Counted from the first letter of the stretch, positions 16,576 through 25,639 are shown. The stretch: DNA of 64,000 bases from UBA2882 sp051877575 (GCA_051877575.1 JBJEJA010000052.1:1-64000); one strand, 5' to 3'. Notes: generated by a model from the letters alone, not told the origin. Numbers and translations are program-made.

Positions 16576-17343
16576 TTATATTTGTGCAAGGGATTGCAAT
16601 GCATGGTCCAGACAGATCGGCTCATAATGCTCCTGAAGGAAAGCGTCCCCGCCGGGTGTGTTTTTTACATAGTATCCGTATTCCGAAAAGATATTGCATA
16701 ATTTATTAAAATCTTCGACAGATATATGTTCGTTGCTGATCACCAGCCGATAATCGTTGGAAGAAACATCTTTATAAAGAGAACTGTTCCCCAAAGAAAT
16801 ATCGGAAACGGCATGTGCAAGCCGGATAACATGGTTCAGACTGGAAAAGCGGTACACCCGTGAAGAAGTCTTATCCGATACGGAAACGGCCGGATGATCG
16901 GAAACGGATTTTTCCGAAACGGTATCGGAAAGCCGTTCTGTTTTGGAAATGTCGCTCAACAGTCCGCTTTCGGCATTCTGTACCTTTTGAAACAGGTTCA
17001 TGACTTCATCCGTGATATCTTCCATATCGGAATCGTTCATCGCATCTTCGTGTACGGAAGGGGCAAATTTGGAAAAGCGGGTATCAAGCTCCTCGGGATC
17101 CTCCACTTTGGTAATTGTTAAGACAATGCATTCCGCACTGATGGGGACGGCTTCAATCATCAGCGGGATATCATCCGCTTCAAAGCCGCATTCATAGGAA
17201 GCCTGTTCCATCATATCTTTAAAAAGCATTTTGGCCTTTTCGCTGCCATATGCCAGTTCGCTGATTTTGAGTTCTCTGTCTGCCAGATCATTTTTAGTTA
17301 AAGTACAACGTATCTGATTTTCGTTGATTTTTTCTATTTTCAT
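16576..17343 (-). CDS. mecA: Adaptor protein MecA
   Basis: 255 residues with the two-domain MecA layout. The N-terminal substrate-binding domain starts MKIEKINENQIRCTLTKNDL and contains MFKDMMEQA-like helices (LFKDMMEQASYECGF). A charged, low-complexity linker spans about 85-155. The C-terminal ClpC-binding domain (VYRFSSLNHVIRLA, SLYKDVSSNDYRLVI) follows. In Bacillus, MecA delivers ComK and other proteins to ClpCP. The linker is rich in Ser and Asp and is longer than average. A promoter lies upstream on the minus strand. Confidence 0.87.
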   Translation of the reverse strand: MKIEKINENQIRCTLTKNDLADRELKISELAYGSEKAKMLFKDMMEQASYECGFEADDIPLMIEAVPISAECIVLTITKVEDPEELDTRFSKFAPSVHEDAMNDSDMEDITDEVMNLFQKVQNAESGLLSDISKTERLSDTVSEKSVSDHPAVSVSDKTSSRVYRFSSLNHVIRLAHAVSDISLGNSSLYKDVSSNDYRLVISNEHISVEDFNKLCNIFSEYGYYVKNTPGGDAFLQEHYEPICLDHALQSLAQI

Positions 17344-17384
17344 GTTCTCACATCCTTACCGGCAACTGAAAAAATTGTAAAAGT

Positions 17385-17413
17385 ATCTTATACTTATTAG
17401 TTTATTAAGTCAA
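17385..17413 (-). promoter_or_regulatory. Promoter of mecA
   Basis: On the minus strand, TTGACT, 17 bp, TAAGAT, about 45 bp before the mecA start. Confidence 0.55.
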
Positions 17414-17463
17414 TAGAAGCAAGTGCCAGTTTCAAAAATTTTAATAATTTTATCACAAATATC

Positions 17464-17492
17464 TTGTCAAATTTTTAGAAATCACATATAAT
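17464..17492 (+). promoter_or_regulatory. Strong promoter facing a gene-free stretch
   Basis: TTGTCA, 17 bp, perfect TATAAT. No open reading frame follows for about 390 bp. Confidence 0.75.
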
Positions 17493-17498
17493 AGCTCC

Positions 17499-17705
17499 AC
17501 AAGATGCTTCCGGGACAATCCGTAAAGGGAAGGAGGCATACGGATCTTAATTTATCTTATGATAGGAAAGTGAATTCTTTAAAGCAAATCAAATTCACGT
17601 TCAAATACCCACTGGGTAGTCTAAGGCTTCGTGCCTGATCGATGATTGAAATCCAATTAAAATTCAAAGCGTTACAGTTATAATTCAAAAAGTGAAAAGT
17701 TTTTT
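17499..17705 (+). ncRNA. Candidate structured non-coding RNA or long 5' leader, class unknown
   Basis: The stretch after the 17464 promoter encodes no protein but folds readily. A long imperfect helix pairs 17542-17566 with 17634-17654. Inside it are GTGAATT/AATTCAC (17570-17598) and TACCC/GGGTA (17606-17618). Upstream, ATCCGT (17518-17523) pairs with ACGGAT (17540-17545), which overlaps the long helix, so the two folds exclude each other. AAGGAGG sits in the loop of the first fold. A run of six T at 17700 may mark the end, though no clean terminator stem precedes it. It may instead be the leader of the gene at 17880. It does not match the tmRNA, RNase P or SRP RNA landmarks I know. From 17706 to 17879 I see only AT-rich sequence and the AGGAGG of the next gene. 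Confidence 0.45.
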
Positions 17706-17879
17706 ACACGTCCCGATGCATTTCTTGTATTACTCATTTATATTATCGTCATATTCAGGAAAAGTATGATAACAAAATTTTTGGTAAAAATATATCACAC
17801 TCCTTTTGGAATTGCCGAATGCGGAGTTCGTTATACTTTTTCGGGCGATAAATGTTAAGGTTCCGACAGGAGGTGCTCA

Positions 17880-18098
17880 GTGAACAGGACAAATAAAAAG
17901 AAGGTACAGAAGAAGATCAGGTCTGATCTGTGCCGATCGCTGAAACAAGGGACATTGTTGTATATGGACGGCAAGCTTGCCGCTCCGTCGCATATCAGTG
18001 ATAAGATGGTGCGTGAAGGCGGAGGCTACATGGCCGATTATGTCACGGATGAGACCGGATATGTTCGGGAAATCCATTACGACAAAATCACAATTTGA
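17880..18098 (+). CDS. Small basic protein, unknown function
   Basis: 72 residues from a GTG start with an excellent AGGAGG 7 bp upstream. It has a very basic N terminus (RTNKKKVQKKIRSDL), then RSLKQGTLLYMDGKLA and an acidic C-terminal half ending in VREIHYDKITI. No family was recognised. It may be expressed from the promoter at 17464 with a long structured leader. The GTG start and short length leave some doubt, but the ribosome binding site and codon pattern support a real gene. Confidence 0.65.
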   Translation: MNRTNKKKVQKKIRSDLCRSLKQGTLLYMDGKLAAPSHISDKMVREGGGYMADYVTDETGYVREIHYDKITI

Positions 18099-18204
18099 AT
18101 CTGTCAAAAAAGCCGGCACGATGCTTAACGGGTTATATTGCAGTCAGGTCCTTCTATGCTGATCAGTGTATTGCCTCGGGCAATGGGTTAGGGGAGTTTA
18201 AGCA

Positions 18205-18233
18205 TTGTGCATACAGCGATTTTTTGATATAAT
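18205..18233 (+). promoter_or_regulatory. Promoter of the GH18 gene
   Basis: TTGTGC, 17 bp, TATAAT, about 25 bp before the start codon. Confidence 0.65.
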
Positions 18234-18257
18234 CATTACAAATTGGAGGATATGCAA

Positions 18258-19934
18258 ATGAAGAAAAAATTAATCCCTGTAGCGGTAGCTGTCGGACTGA
18301 TTGTAGTTGTTGTATTGATCGGGCTTTTAACGAATGTTTTGGAAAAGTATTCCTATTCCCGGGAAAAAGCGGATTTGTATGCGTATTTTGGCATAACAGG
18401 CGGGGAGGAGACCGCCGTTATTTTAAATGATGAAATTGTAGAAACAGATGCCCTTTATCGGGAAGGGCAGTGTTATCTTCCGATAAATTTTGTGAATGAA
18501 AATATCAACAACCACTTCTATTATGATATGACGGAAGGGTTGGTTTTATTTACGACAGATTATGATAAGGTGGTAACTGCGGTAGGAAGTACGGACTATA
18601 CGATGGGAGATACTTTTTCTTCCGAGGCGTATGTTCTGACGGTTGCGGCCAATGATACGGTTTATCTCTCAGCGGATTTTCTCAGAAAATTCTGCAATTT
18701 TTCTTATGAGTATTTTCCGGATCCGAGCCGTGTGAAGCTGACAACTGTCTGGGAAACGGAAACATACGCACAGATTAAAAAGGATACGCAGGTCAGAATT
18801 TTGGGCGGGGTCAAGAGCGAGATCCTGACGGAAATAGAAAAGGGCTCAAGTGTGGAAATCCTGGAAGAGATGGAAACATGGAGCAAGGTAAAAACCAATG
18901 ACGGATTCATCGGTTATGTGGAGAACAAGCGACTGGAAAACGAGACGGAAGTTACGCCCCAGCCGGTAAATGATGTGCCTGTGCCCGAGTATGTTTCCAT
19001 AAAAAGGGATGGCAAGATCTGTCTGGTATGGAATATGGTGACAAATTCCGAGGCCAATGCTCTTGCAGAGAATTTGTTGACAAACACGCAGGGTGTAAAC
19101 GTAATCTCACCCACGTGGTTTGCATTAAGTGATAATGAGGGAAATTTTACTTCTCTGGCGGATGCCTCTTATGTGGAGAGTATGCATGCAAAGGGGATTG
19201 AAGTGTGGGCGCTGATCGATAACTTTACAAACAATGTAAATACGGCGGAAGTGCTGAATGCAACATCCCACAGAGAGAATCTGATCAATCAGCTGATCAA
19301 TACGGTACAGGCATACGGAATAGACGGTATCAATGTGGATTTTGAGTATGTGACGCAGGAGGCATCCGACGGATATATCCAGTTTTTGAGAGAACTTTCC
19401 ATTGAATGCCGTAAAAACGGGATTGTATTATCGGCGGATAACAGTCATCTGGTTAATTATGACCGGGCAAAACAGGGAGAGGTTGTGGATTATGTGATCA
19501 TCATGGGTTATGATGAACATGTTGCGGCTTCCGACGGACCGGGCTCCGTGGCTTCCATCGAATTTGTGCAGAAGGGTATCGAAAAAACACTTGCACTGGT
19601 GCCTGAAGAGAAAGTGATAAACGGTATCCCGTTCTATACCAGACTTTGGACCACCACGGGAGAAATCGGTAATACTGCTTACGGCATGCAGGAAATAGAA
19701 AATTATCTGGCGCAAAGGGGAATACAACCGGTTTGGGACGAGACCGTCTGCCAGTATGTTGCCGAATTTACCATGGATGATGTGGGATATGCCGTATGGC
19801 TGGAAGAAAAAGAATCTTTGGCCGTAAAGCTGAATGTAATGAATAATTATAATCTGGCCGGTGTCGCATGTTGGAGACTTGGTCAGGAAAAGGCGGATGT
19901 CTGGGAAGCAATTGCCGGATATGTCCGGCAATAA
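18258..19934 (+). CDS. Exported glycoside hydrolase family 18 protein with an SH3 domain
   Basis: 558 residues. An N-terminal signal anchor (LIPVAVAVGLIVVVVLIGLL) is followed by a copper-amine-oxidase-N-like region (about 50-165), a bacterial SH3 domain (about 165-225) and a GH18 barrel (about 245-555). The barrel's active site DGINVDFEYV holds the catalytic Glu, and IIMGYDEH and GIPFYTRLW are typical. Relatives such as the SleL/YaaH group cut spore cortex or cell wall glycans. GGAGG is 8 bp from ATG 18258 and too close to the two earlier in-frame starts. It lies next to a wall amidase. Confidence 0.9.
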   Translation: MKKKLIPVAVAVGLIVVVVLIGLLTNVLEKYSYSREKADLYAYFGITGGEETAVILNDEIVETDALYREGQCYLPINFVNENINNHFYYDMTEGLVLFTTDYDKVVTAVGSTDYTMGDTFSSEAYVLTVAANDTVYLSADFLRKFCNFSYEYFPDPSRVKLTTVWETETYAQIKKDTQVRILGGVKSEILTEIEKGSSVEILEEMETWSKVKTNDGFIGYVENKRLENETEVTPQPVNDVPVPEYVSIKRDGKICLVWNMVTNSEANALAENLLTNTQGVNVISPTWFALSDNEGNFTSLADASYVESMHAKGIEVWALIDNFTNNVNTAEVLNATSHRENLINQLINTVQAYGIDGINVDFEYVTQEASDGYIQFLRELSIECRKNGIVLSADNSHLVNYDRAKQGEVVDYVIIMGYDEHVAASDGPGSVASIEFVQKGIEKTLALVPEEKVINGIPFYTRLWTTTGEIGNTAYGMQEIENYLAQRGIQPVWDETVCQYVAEFTMDDVGYAVWLEEKESLAVKLNVMNNYNLAGVACWRLGQEKADVWEAIAGYVRQ

Positions 19935-19948
19935 TTTGTACGATCGGG

Positions 19949-20000
19949 AAGGTTTTTGTCGTCTCCGCATACTTGAGCGGAAGATTGGCAAAAACCTTTT
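19949..20000 (+). terminator. Probable terminator after the GH18 gene
   Basis: AAGGTTTTTG pairs with CAAAAACCTT, and inside it CTCCGC pairs with GCGGAAG. There is only a short T tract after it. Confidence 0.55.
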
Positions 20001-20042
20001 CATACTTTGAGATGCACCCACATATAATATGATAAGGTTTTT

Positions 20043-20744
20043 GTGGCGGTGCAGGATATGGGAAAGAAAGCAGTCGCTCTTATGATGTCGGTTTTTTTAT
20101 TGGCAGCCATGTACTTTCTGGCAAAAGAGGCGGCAATGTATACCATGTCACAGCAGGCAGAAAAAAAGAATGTTGTTGTCATTGATGTGGGGCACGGAGG
20201 AAATGATCCCGGCAAAGTCGGAGTAAATCAGATTCTGGAGAAAGATGTTAATCTCCAGGTGGCTTTGAAATTGGAGAAATTTTTACAACAGTCCGATCTG
20301 GTCGTGATTCTGACGAGAAGAGAAGATGTGGGATTGTATGACGAAGACGCTGCCAACAAAAAAGTGCAGGATATGAGAAGGCGGATAGAAATGATAGAAG
20401 AAGCGGATGCCGATCTGGTTGTCAGTATTCATCAAAACAGCTACCGGGATGCTTCTGTGCGGGGACCGCAATGCTTTTTTTATCGGGATTCGGAAGAGGG
20501 GCAGCGGATTGCGCTGATTTTGCAGGAGCAGCTGAATAATGGGTTGGAAGTGGAACGCCCCAGAGAAGCAAAAGCCAATGACAGTTATTATATGTTGAAA
20601 AAGTCGACAGTGCCTACCGTGATAGCCGAGTGCGGTTTTTTGTCTAACCAGGAAGAAGCGTTGCTTCTGAACGATGAGACTTATCAGGAAAAATTGGCAT
20701 GGAATCTTTATTTGGGGATTTTAAAGTATTTTAATACGGATTAA
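20043..20744 (+). CDS. N-acetylmuramoyl-L-alanine amidase, CwlD-like
   Basis: 233 residues with an N-terminal membrane anchor (about 12-30) and an Amidase_3 domain. The first zinc His is in VIDVGHGGNDPG, a second in SIHQNSY, and the catalytic Glu in AECGFLSNQEE. It splits the amide between muramic acid and the stem peptide outside the membrane. The size matches CwlD, the enzyme that starts muramic-delta-lactam formation in spore cortex. The start is uncertain: GTG 20043 has AAGG 5 bp upstream, and ATG 20058 lacks a good site. Confidence 0.88.
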   Translation: MAVQDMGKKAVALMMSVFLLAAMYFLAKEAAMYTMSQQAEKKNVVVIDVGHGGNDPGKVGVNQILEKDVNLQVALKLEKFLQQSDLVVILTRREDVGLYDEDAANKKVQDMRRRIEMIEEADADLVVSIHQNSYRDASVRGPQCFFYRDSEEGQRIALILQEQLNNGLEVERPREAKANDSYYMLKKSTVPTVIAECGFLSNQEEALLLNDETYQEKLAWNLYLGILKYFNTD

Positions 20745-20779
20745 ATTATGGTATACTATGCTGATTGGAGATGATTGGC

Positions 20780-21829
20780 ATGGATACAAAGTGGCAGAAG
20801 ATTTCCGGAGAATGTATGGATGAAGATGTTTTGAAGGAAGCGGGCAGGATCGTGAGAAACGGCGGTCTTGTGGCGTTCCCAACGGAAACGGTGTATGGTT
20901 TGGGCGGAGATGCGCTGAATCCGGATTCTTCCAGAAAGATATATGCGGCAAAAGGGAGACCTTCGGATAATCCTTTGATCGTGCATATTGCAGACATGGA
21001 AGACCTGCCCCGGCTTGTATCTTATATTCCGGATGCGGCCAGGGTACTGGCAGAACATTTCTGGCCCGGTCCTTTAACAATGATCTTTCAAAAAAGTAAT
21101 ATTGTTCCTTATGAAACGACGGGCGGTCTGGATACGGTTGCGGTAAGATTTCCGTCAAACCCGACGGCACAGAAATTTATAAAAGAGGCGGGCGGCTATG
21201 TGGCGGCGCCCAGTGCAAATACATCGGGAAGACCGTCTCCCACAAAGGGAAAACATGTATATGAGGACCTGAACGGAAAGATAGATATGCTGCTTGACGG
21301 CGGTGATTGTGACATCGGTCTTGAATCTACGATTGTAGATCTGACGGAGGACATTCCGGTTATTCTGCGTCCCGGCTATATCACGGAAGAGATGCTTTCG
21401 GAAGTGTTGGAAAGGGTCGATACAGACCGGACGATATTGAGCGCGGCTTCGGGGATTGCACCAAAGGCACCGGGAATGAAATATCGCCATTATGCGCCTC
21501 ATGGAGATCTGGTAATTGTGAAAGGGGAAACGGACAGTGTTATTTCCTATGTGAATAAGCAGATTGAGAAGGATTTGCAGGAGCACAGGAAGGTGGGCGT
21601 TATTGCAACGGATGAAACGATAGATGCCTATGGGAAATGTGTGAAGAAAAGTGTCGGGAAGCGTTCCGATGAGGCGTCCATTGCAAGGCGGCTTTATGAA
21701 ATCCTGCGGGAATTTGACCGGGAGGCGGTTGAGGACATTTATGCGGAGGCCTTTGAAAGTACCGGTATGGGACAAGCCATTATGAACAGAATGCTAAAAG
21801 CTGCCGGACATAAAGTAATAGAAGTATAA
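20780..21829 (+). CDS. tsaC: L-threonylcarbamoyladenylate synthase (TsaC/Sua5 type)
   Basis: 349 residues. The YrdC domain (about 10-205) has FPTETVYGLGGDA, KGRPSDNPLIVHI and PSANTSGRPSPT, the ATP and threonine-binding landmarks. It is followed by a Sua5 C-terminal Rossmann-like domain with GIAPKAPGMKYRHYAP. The enzyme makes threonylcarbamoyl-AMP for t6A modification of tRNAs reading ANN codons. GGAG lies 9 bp before ATG 20780; the upstream TTG is not needed. Confidence 0.95.
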   Translation: MDTKWQKISGECMDEDVLKEAGRIVRNGGLVAFPTETVYGLGGDALNPDSSRKIYAAKGRPSDNPLIVHIADMEDLPRLVSYIPDAARVLAEHFWPGPLTMIFQKSNIVPYETTGGLDTVAVRFPSNPTAQKFIKEAGGYVAAPSANTSGRPSPTKGKHVYEDLNGKIDMLLDGGDCDIGLESTIVDLTEDIPVILRPGYITEEMLSEVLERVDTDRTILSAASGIAPKAPGMKYRHYAPHGDLVIVKGETDSVISYVNKQIEKDLQEHRKVGVIATDETIDAYGKCVKKSVGKRSDEASIARRLYEILREFDREAVEDIYAEAFESTGMGQAIMNRMLKAAGHKVIEV

Positions 21830-21864
21830 TCGGAAAAGAAACAGATTGATAAGGAGGAAATGAT

Positions 21865-22293
21865 ATGGTAGCAATCGGAAGCGATCATGGCGGATTTGAT
21901 TTAAAAGAGCTGATTATTAAACATCTGGAGGAGCAGGGCGTAGATGTAAACGATATGGGATGTTATGATAAAAACTCCTGCGATTATCCCGTTTACGGAA
22001 AAGCCGTGGCGCAGGCTGTTGCGGACGGAAGCTGTGATAAGGGAATTGTTATCTGTACAACCGGGATCGGTATTTCCATTACGGCAAATAAGGTAAAAGG
22101 AATTCGTGCGGCGCTATGCGCGGATACTCTTTCGGCAAAGCTGACAAGACTTCATAATGATGCCAATGTACTGGCTATGGGAGCGGGAATTGTGGGACCC
22201 AATCTGGCTATGGAAATTGTAGACACTTTTTTAAATACGGAATTTTCCGGCGAAGAACGGCATCAGAGAAGAATTGATGCCATCGAGGCATAG
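21865..22293 (+). CDS. rpiB: Ribose-5-phosphate isomerase B
   Basis: 142 residues, the usual length. It opens VAIGSDHGGFDLKELI, with the active-site Cys in VICTTGIGISI, and has KGIRAALCAD and RLHNDANVLAMGAG. It interconverts ribulose-5-phosphate and ribose-5-phosphate in the pentose phosphate pathway, supplying PRPP for the neighbouring uracil salvage enzyme. AAGGAGG precedes the ATG. It forms a run with tsaC and upp. Confidence 0.95.
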   Translation: MVAIGSDHGGFDLKELIIKHLEEQGVDVNDMGCYDKNSCDYPVYGKAVAQAVADGSCDKGIVICTTGIGISITANKVKGIRAALCADTLSAKLTRLHNDANVLAMGAGIVGPNLAMEIVDTFLNTEFSGEERHQRRIDAIEA

Positions 22294-22324
22294 AAAAAAT
22301 AAAAAATGTACGGGAGGAAAAAAG

Positions 22325-22954
22325 ATGGGTAAGGTAGTAATTATGGATCATCCCCTGATCCAGCACAAAATCGGTTATATCAGAAGGATTGATACGGGAA
22401 CAAAAGATTTTCGCCAGACGATCAGCGAGATTGCCATGTTGATCTGTTATGAGGCGACGCGGGAACTGCCGCTTGCGGATGTGGAAATTGAGACACCTAT
22501 CTGTAAAACAACGGTAAAAGAATTAAAAGGAAAGAAAATGGCTGTTGTGCCGATCCTGAGGGCAGGGCTTGGCATGGTTGACGGAATGCTGAATTTGATT
22601 CCGGCTGCAAAGGTAGGACATATCGGACTCTATCGGGATCCGGTAACGGTAAAACCGGTAGAATATTATTGCAAGCTTCCCGCCGACTGCTCCGAAAGAG
22701 AGGTATTTGTTGTTGATCCCATGCTGGCAACGGGAGGCTCTTCTGTGGCAGCCATTCAGATGTTAAAGGACAAAGGGTGTAAAAACATTCATTTTATGTG
22801 CATTATTGCCGCGCCCGAAGGGGTAAAAGCGATGCAGGAAGCGCATCCGGATGTAGATATTTATATCGGGGCATTGGATGAGAAATTGAATGAACATAGT
22901 TATATTGTTCCCGGTCTCGGAGATGCGGGAGATAGAATCTTCGGAACAAAATAG
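22325..22954 (+). CDS. upp: Uracil phosphoribosyltransferase
   Basis: 209 residues from ATG 22325, which has GGGAGG upstream. It opens KVVIMDHPLIQHKIGYIR and contains VVPILRAGLGMVDGM and the PRPP loop VVDPMLATGGSSVAA. It ends in VPGLGDAGDRIFGTK. It converts uracil and PRPP to UMP. The open frame extends further upstream, but the extra residues are unlike the family. Confidence 0.97.
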   Translation: MGKVVIMDHPLIQHKIGYIRRIDTGTKDFRQTISEIAMLICYEATRELPLADVEIETPICKTTVKELKGKKMAVVPILRAGLGMVDGMLNLIPAAKVGHIGLYRDPVTVKPVEYYCKLPADCSEREVFVVDPMLATGGSSVAAIQMLKDKGCKNIHFMCIIAAPEGVKAMQEAHPDVDIYIGALDEKLNEHSYIVPGLGDAGDRIFGTK

Positions 22955-22970
22955 GAGACAATGGAGTATT

Positions 22971-23456
22971 ATGGCAGGACAAAGAAAAGACTATATATCC
23001 TGGGATGAGTATTTTATGGGGGTATCCATGTTGTCGGGGATGCGTTCCAAAGACCCCAATACTCAGGTGGGAGCCTGTATTGTCGGGAGTGATCACAGGA
23101 TTTTATCAATGGGATACAACGGTTTTCCCAACGGATGCCCGGATGATCTGTTTCCGTGGGCAAGAGAAGGTGACGAACTGAATACCAAATATCCTTTTGT
23201 GACACACAGCGAGCTGAATGCAATTTTGAATTACAGAGGCGGCAGCCTGGAAGGAACCACTTTATACGTGTCATTGTTTCCCTGTAATGAGTGTGCAAAA
23301 GCAATTATTCAGGCCGGGATCAAGACGGTCGTTTATGCTTTGGACAAGTATAAGGACCAGCCATCGGTCATTGCGTCCAAAAAGATGTTTGATGCTGCAG
23401 GTGTTGTTTATTACCAGTATGAGCATACGGGTAAAACAATAGAGTTGAATCTGTAG
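22971..23456 (+). CDS. dCMP deaminase
   Basis: 161 residues from ATG 22971. It has the cytidine/deoxycytidylate deaminase zinc motifs HSELNAIL (His and catalytic Glu) and FPCNECAKAI (PCxxC). The start region WDEYFMGVSMLSGMRSKDPN and QVGACIVG are typical of ComEB-type dCMP deaminases. It makes dUMP for thymidylate synthesis. It lies 16 bp after upp, so the two pyrimidine salvage genes are co-transcribed. Confidence 0.93.
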   Translation: MAGQRKDYISWDEYFMGVSMLSGMRSKDPNTQVGACIVGSDHRILSMGYNGFPNGCPDDLFPWAREGDELNTKYPFVTHSELNAILNYRGGSLEGTTLYVSLFPCNECAKAIIQAGIKTVVYALDKYKDQPSVIASKKMFDAAGVVYYQYEHTGKTIELNL

Positions 23457-23474
23457 GAAAACTGAGGTGTGAAA

Positions 23475-24635
23475 ATGAAAGAGTCGATGCGGACCGTTTC
23501 GGCATCCGTAATAGCATCCGCAATAGCAATCGTATTGTTTTTGGGCTCAACAATGGATATTCTGGCATCTACATACGGACAGCTGCAGGAAGCGCAGAAT
23601 GACAAACAGGAAGCGGAGAACGGAATCGATCATACGCAGGAAGATTTAAAAGATTTGAATACGGAAAGAGCGGATCTTCAGACATATTTGGATCAGCTAA
23701 ACGGAGAACTGGCACAAGCCAGCGGGGAGTTGGCCGATATAGAAGGGCTGATCAGTGAAAAAGAGCAGAAGATTCTGGAGACACAGAGCGAGCTGGAGAA
23801 AGCAAAACAGGCAGAAGCAGAGCAATATGCGGCGATGAAGGAACGGATCCAGTTTATGTATGAGCGGGGAGAAGTCGCTTATATGGAGCTTTTCTTTTCG
23901 GCGGAAAGTTTTGCGGATTTTCTGAATAAGTCGGAATATGTGGAAAGCGTGTCGGAATATGACAGAAGAATGCTGGAAAACTACATTGAGCTGCAGGAGA
24001 AAATCCGAAAGGACGAACAGGCACTGGTGGATGAAAGGGCAGCGCTGGATGTACTGAAAGCCGATGCCCAGGCGAAGCAGGACGAGGTATCGGGGTTGGT
24101 GCAGGAAACAAGTGCCAATATGGCAGATTATGAGGAGCAGATATCGGCAAAAGAGCAGGAACTGCTGGAATATGAGAAACAATTGGAAGAAAGTGAAAAT
24201 GATATTGCGACTTTACAGGCAAAGCTGGAAGAGGAAAACAGACTGACACAGCAGGCGGCGCTGGCAGGTTTTTCCGATCTATCCAGTATCAGCTTTGCGG
24301 CGGGAGATATTGATCTGCTGGCAGCCATTATTGAATGCGAGGCGGGAGGAGAATCTTATACCGGTAAAGTTGCGGTCGGAAATGTCGTTATGAACCGTGT
24401 GAAGAGCTCTGTATTCCCCAATACGGTATTGGAGGTTATTTATCAGAACAGACAGTTTTCACCGGTGGGAAGCGGACGTTTTGCCATAGTGCTGGCAAGG
24501 GGAGCCAATGAAACCTGCTATCAGGCGGCAAGAGATGCCATGGCCGGGGCGGCTCCGGTAGGGAATTGTCTCTTTTTCAGGACGCCGATACCGGGATTGA
24601 CCGGCATCCAGATCGGAGGACATATTTTCTATTAA
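23475..24635 (+). CDS. Exported cell wall hydrolase: coiled coil plus SleB-type domain
   Basis: 386 residues. A signal peptide (about 1-30, with IASAIAIVLFLGSTMDILAS) is followed by about 220 residues of nearly continuous coiled coil rich in Q, E, K and L, as in the PcsB/CwlO N-terminal region (YERGEVAYMELFFSAESFAD). The C terminus is a hydrolase_2 (SleB-like) domain with AAIIECEAGGESYTGKVAVG and VVMNRVKSSVFPN. The Glu in IIECEA fits the catalytic residue of this lytic transglycosylase-like fold. The coiled coil in PcsB-type proteins receives FtsEX control; no ftsEX is in this window. GAGG lies 7 bp before ATG. Confidence 0.9.
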   Translation: MKESMRTVSASVIASAIAIVLFLGSTMDILASTYGQLQEAQNDKQEAENGIDHTQEDLKDLNTERADLQTYLDQLNGELAQASGELADIEGLISEKEQKILETQSELEKAKQAEAEQYAAMKERIQFMYERGEVAYMELFFSAESFADFLNKSEYVESVSEYDRRMLENYIELQEKIRKDEQALVDERAALDVLKADAQAKQDEVSGLVQETSANMADYEEQISAKEQELLEYEKQLEESENDIATLQAKLEEENRLTQQAALAGFSDLSSISFAAGDIDLLAAIIECEAGGESYTGKVAVGNVVMNRVKSSVFPNTVLEVIYQNRQFSPVGSGRFAIVLARGANETCYQAARDAMAGAAPVGNCLFFRTPIPGLTGIQIGGHIFY

Positions 24636-24644
24636 AACTTTCTG

Positions 24645-25157
24645 TTAAAACGCAGATTCGTATTGCTCCAGATATTGCTGGTATTTGGAAAACTCACCGG
24701 AGTATATCAGGTTTAAAAGAACACTCAGACGGTTTAGGGCTGCCTTTAAAAGCTCTATGCTGAGAGAACCGTTTTCGAAAGCGATGGTAAGTTCGTCCAG
24801 GTCTACGACTTTGACAAAACCATCCGGATAGATGATGACATCGGCCAGGAGATCGGTGGATATAAAATCTTTTGCTGTTGTACCGGCGGAGGAGCCGGAC
24901 ATCGGATAATCGACATCGATAATATCGCAGTACCAATACAGGAGTTCACCGTTTTCGCGGTAAAACTTACTGATTTTAAAGCCTTTATCCCAAAAATAAC
25001 AGGAATAGCCGTGGTGAAGTTCCTTTTTGGGTTTCAGGGCATGCCATTTGGTAACCAGGATACAGTCTTCGGTTGAAAAATGGAGGATTTCATCATCCTT
25101 CAGGCAGATGCACTCTTCCGGTATCAGACGTTTTCGAAACAAAACGGGATTTGTCAT
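24645..25157 (-). CDS. DUF402 domain protein
   Basis: 170 residues. The DUF402 core is visible as WYCDIIDVDYP, TTAKDFISTDLLADVIIYPDG and VKVVDLDELTIAF, in which conserved Asp residues bind metal. Characterised DUF402 relatives hydrolyse nucleoside di- and triphosphates or remove fluoroacetyl-CoA-type substrates. The present activity is unknown. It is convergent with the SleB-type gene, only 9 bp apart, with no clear terminator between them. Confidence 0.82.
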   Translation of the reverse strand: MTNPVLFRKRLIPEECICLKDDEILHFSTEDCILVTKWHALKPKKELHHGYSCYFWDKGFKISKFYRENGELLYWYCDIIDVDYPMSGSSAGTTAKDFISTDLLADVIIYPDGFVKVVDLDELTIAFENGSLSIELLKAALNRLSVLLNLIYSGEFSKYQQYLEQYESAF

Positions 25158-25283
25158 GGCAAATTCCTTTCTTTTTTTAACGGTAATTATTTTTATAAAT
25201 ACTACACTTTCGTAAAGTAAAAGTCAACGAAAATGCCAAGTGTTTTTTTGTGTAAAATTTATGGTAATTTTATAAGTATTAAG

Positions 25284-25312
25284 TGGACACAAACCGGAAA
25301 AATTAGTATAAT
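25284..25312 (+). promoter_or_regulatory. Promoter of the ATP synthase operon
   Basis: TGGACA, 17 bp, TATAAT, about 80 bp upstream of the first gene. Confidence 0.8.
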
Positions 25313-25390
25313 AAATATTGCATTTGCGGATAAAATAGAAGAGTTTTCATATTGGGAAGGAACAAAGAAAGAAAAGGGGCGTTATATATT

Positions 25391-25639
25391 ATGAAATACA
25401 ACAGGAATGTATATCGTTCTCTTGTGATGATAACCCAGTTTGGATTGAACATGCTGGTTCCCATAATGATTTGTACATTTGTGGGAAACTTCATGGACAA
25501 AAAACTGGGTACTTCTTTTTTTGTCATCATTTTCTTTTTTGTGGGAGCTTTAGCCGGCTTTCGGAATGTGTTTATTTTTGCCAAAAAGATTTATGAAGAT
25601 AAGGAGAGTCCGGATGAGAAAACTAAGAGACATAAATGA
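25391..25639 (+). CDS. AtpZ/AtpI family protein, first gene of the ATP synthase operon
   Basis: 82 residues from ATG 25391, with two membrane helices. RSLVMITQFGLNMLVP and DKKLGTSFFVIIFFFVGALA match the AtpZ family, which together with AtpI is thought to help assemble the c ring or carry magnesium or calcium. An upstream in-frame TTG (25352) lacks a ribosome binding site. The gene overlaps the next one by 26 bp. Confidence 0.82.
   Translation: MKYNRNVYRSLVMITQFGLNMLVPIMICTFVGNFMDKKLGTSFFVIIFFFVGALAGFRNVFIFAKKIYEDKESPDEKTKRHK

Noticed and set aside
17499..17705. Cobalamin riboswitch or 6S RNA
   Set aside because: AAAGGGAA and CCCACTG faintly recall the B12 element, but order and spacing are wrong. 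No full 6S-like fold closing the two ends was found.
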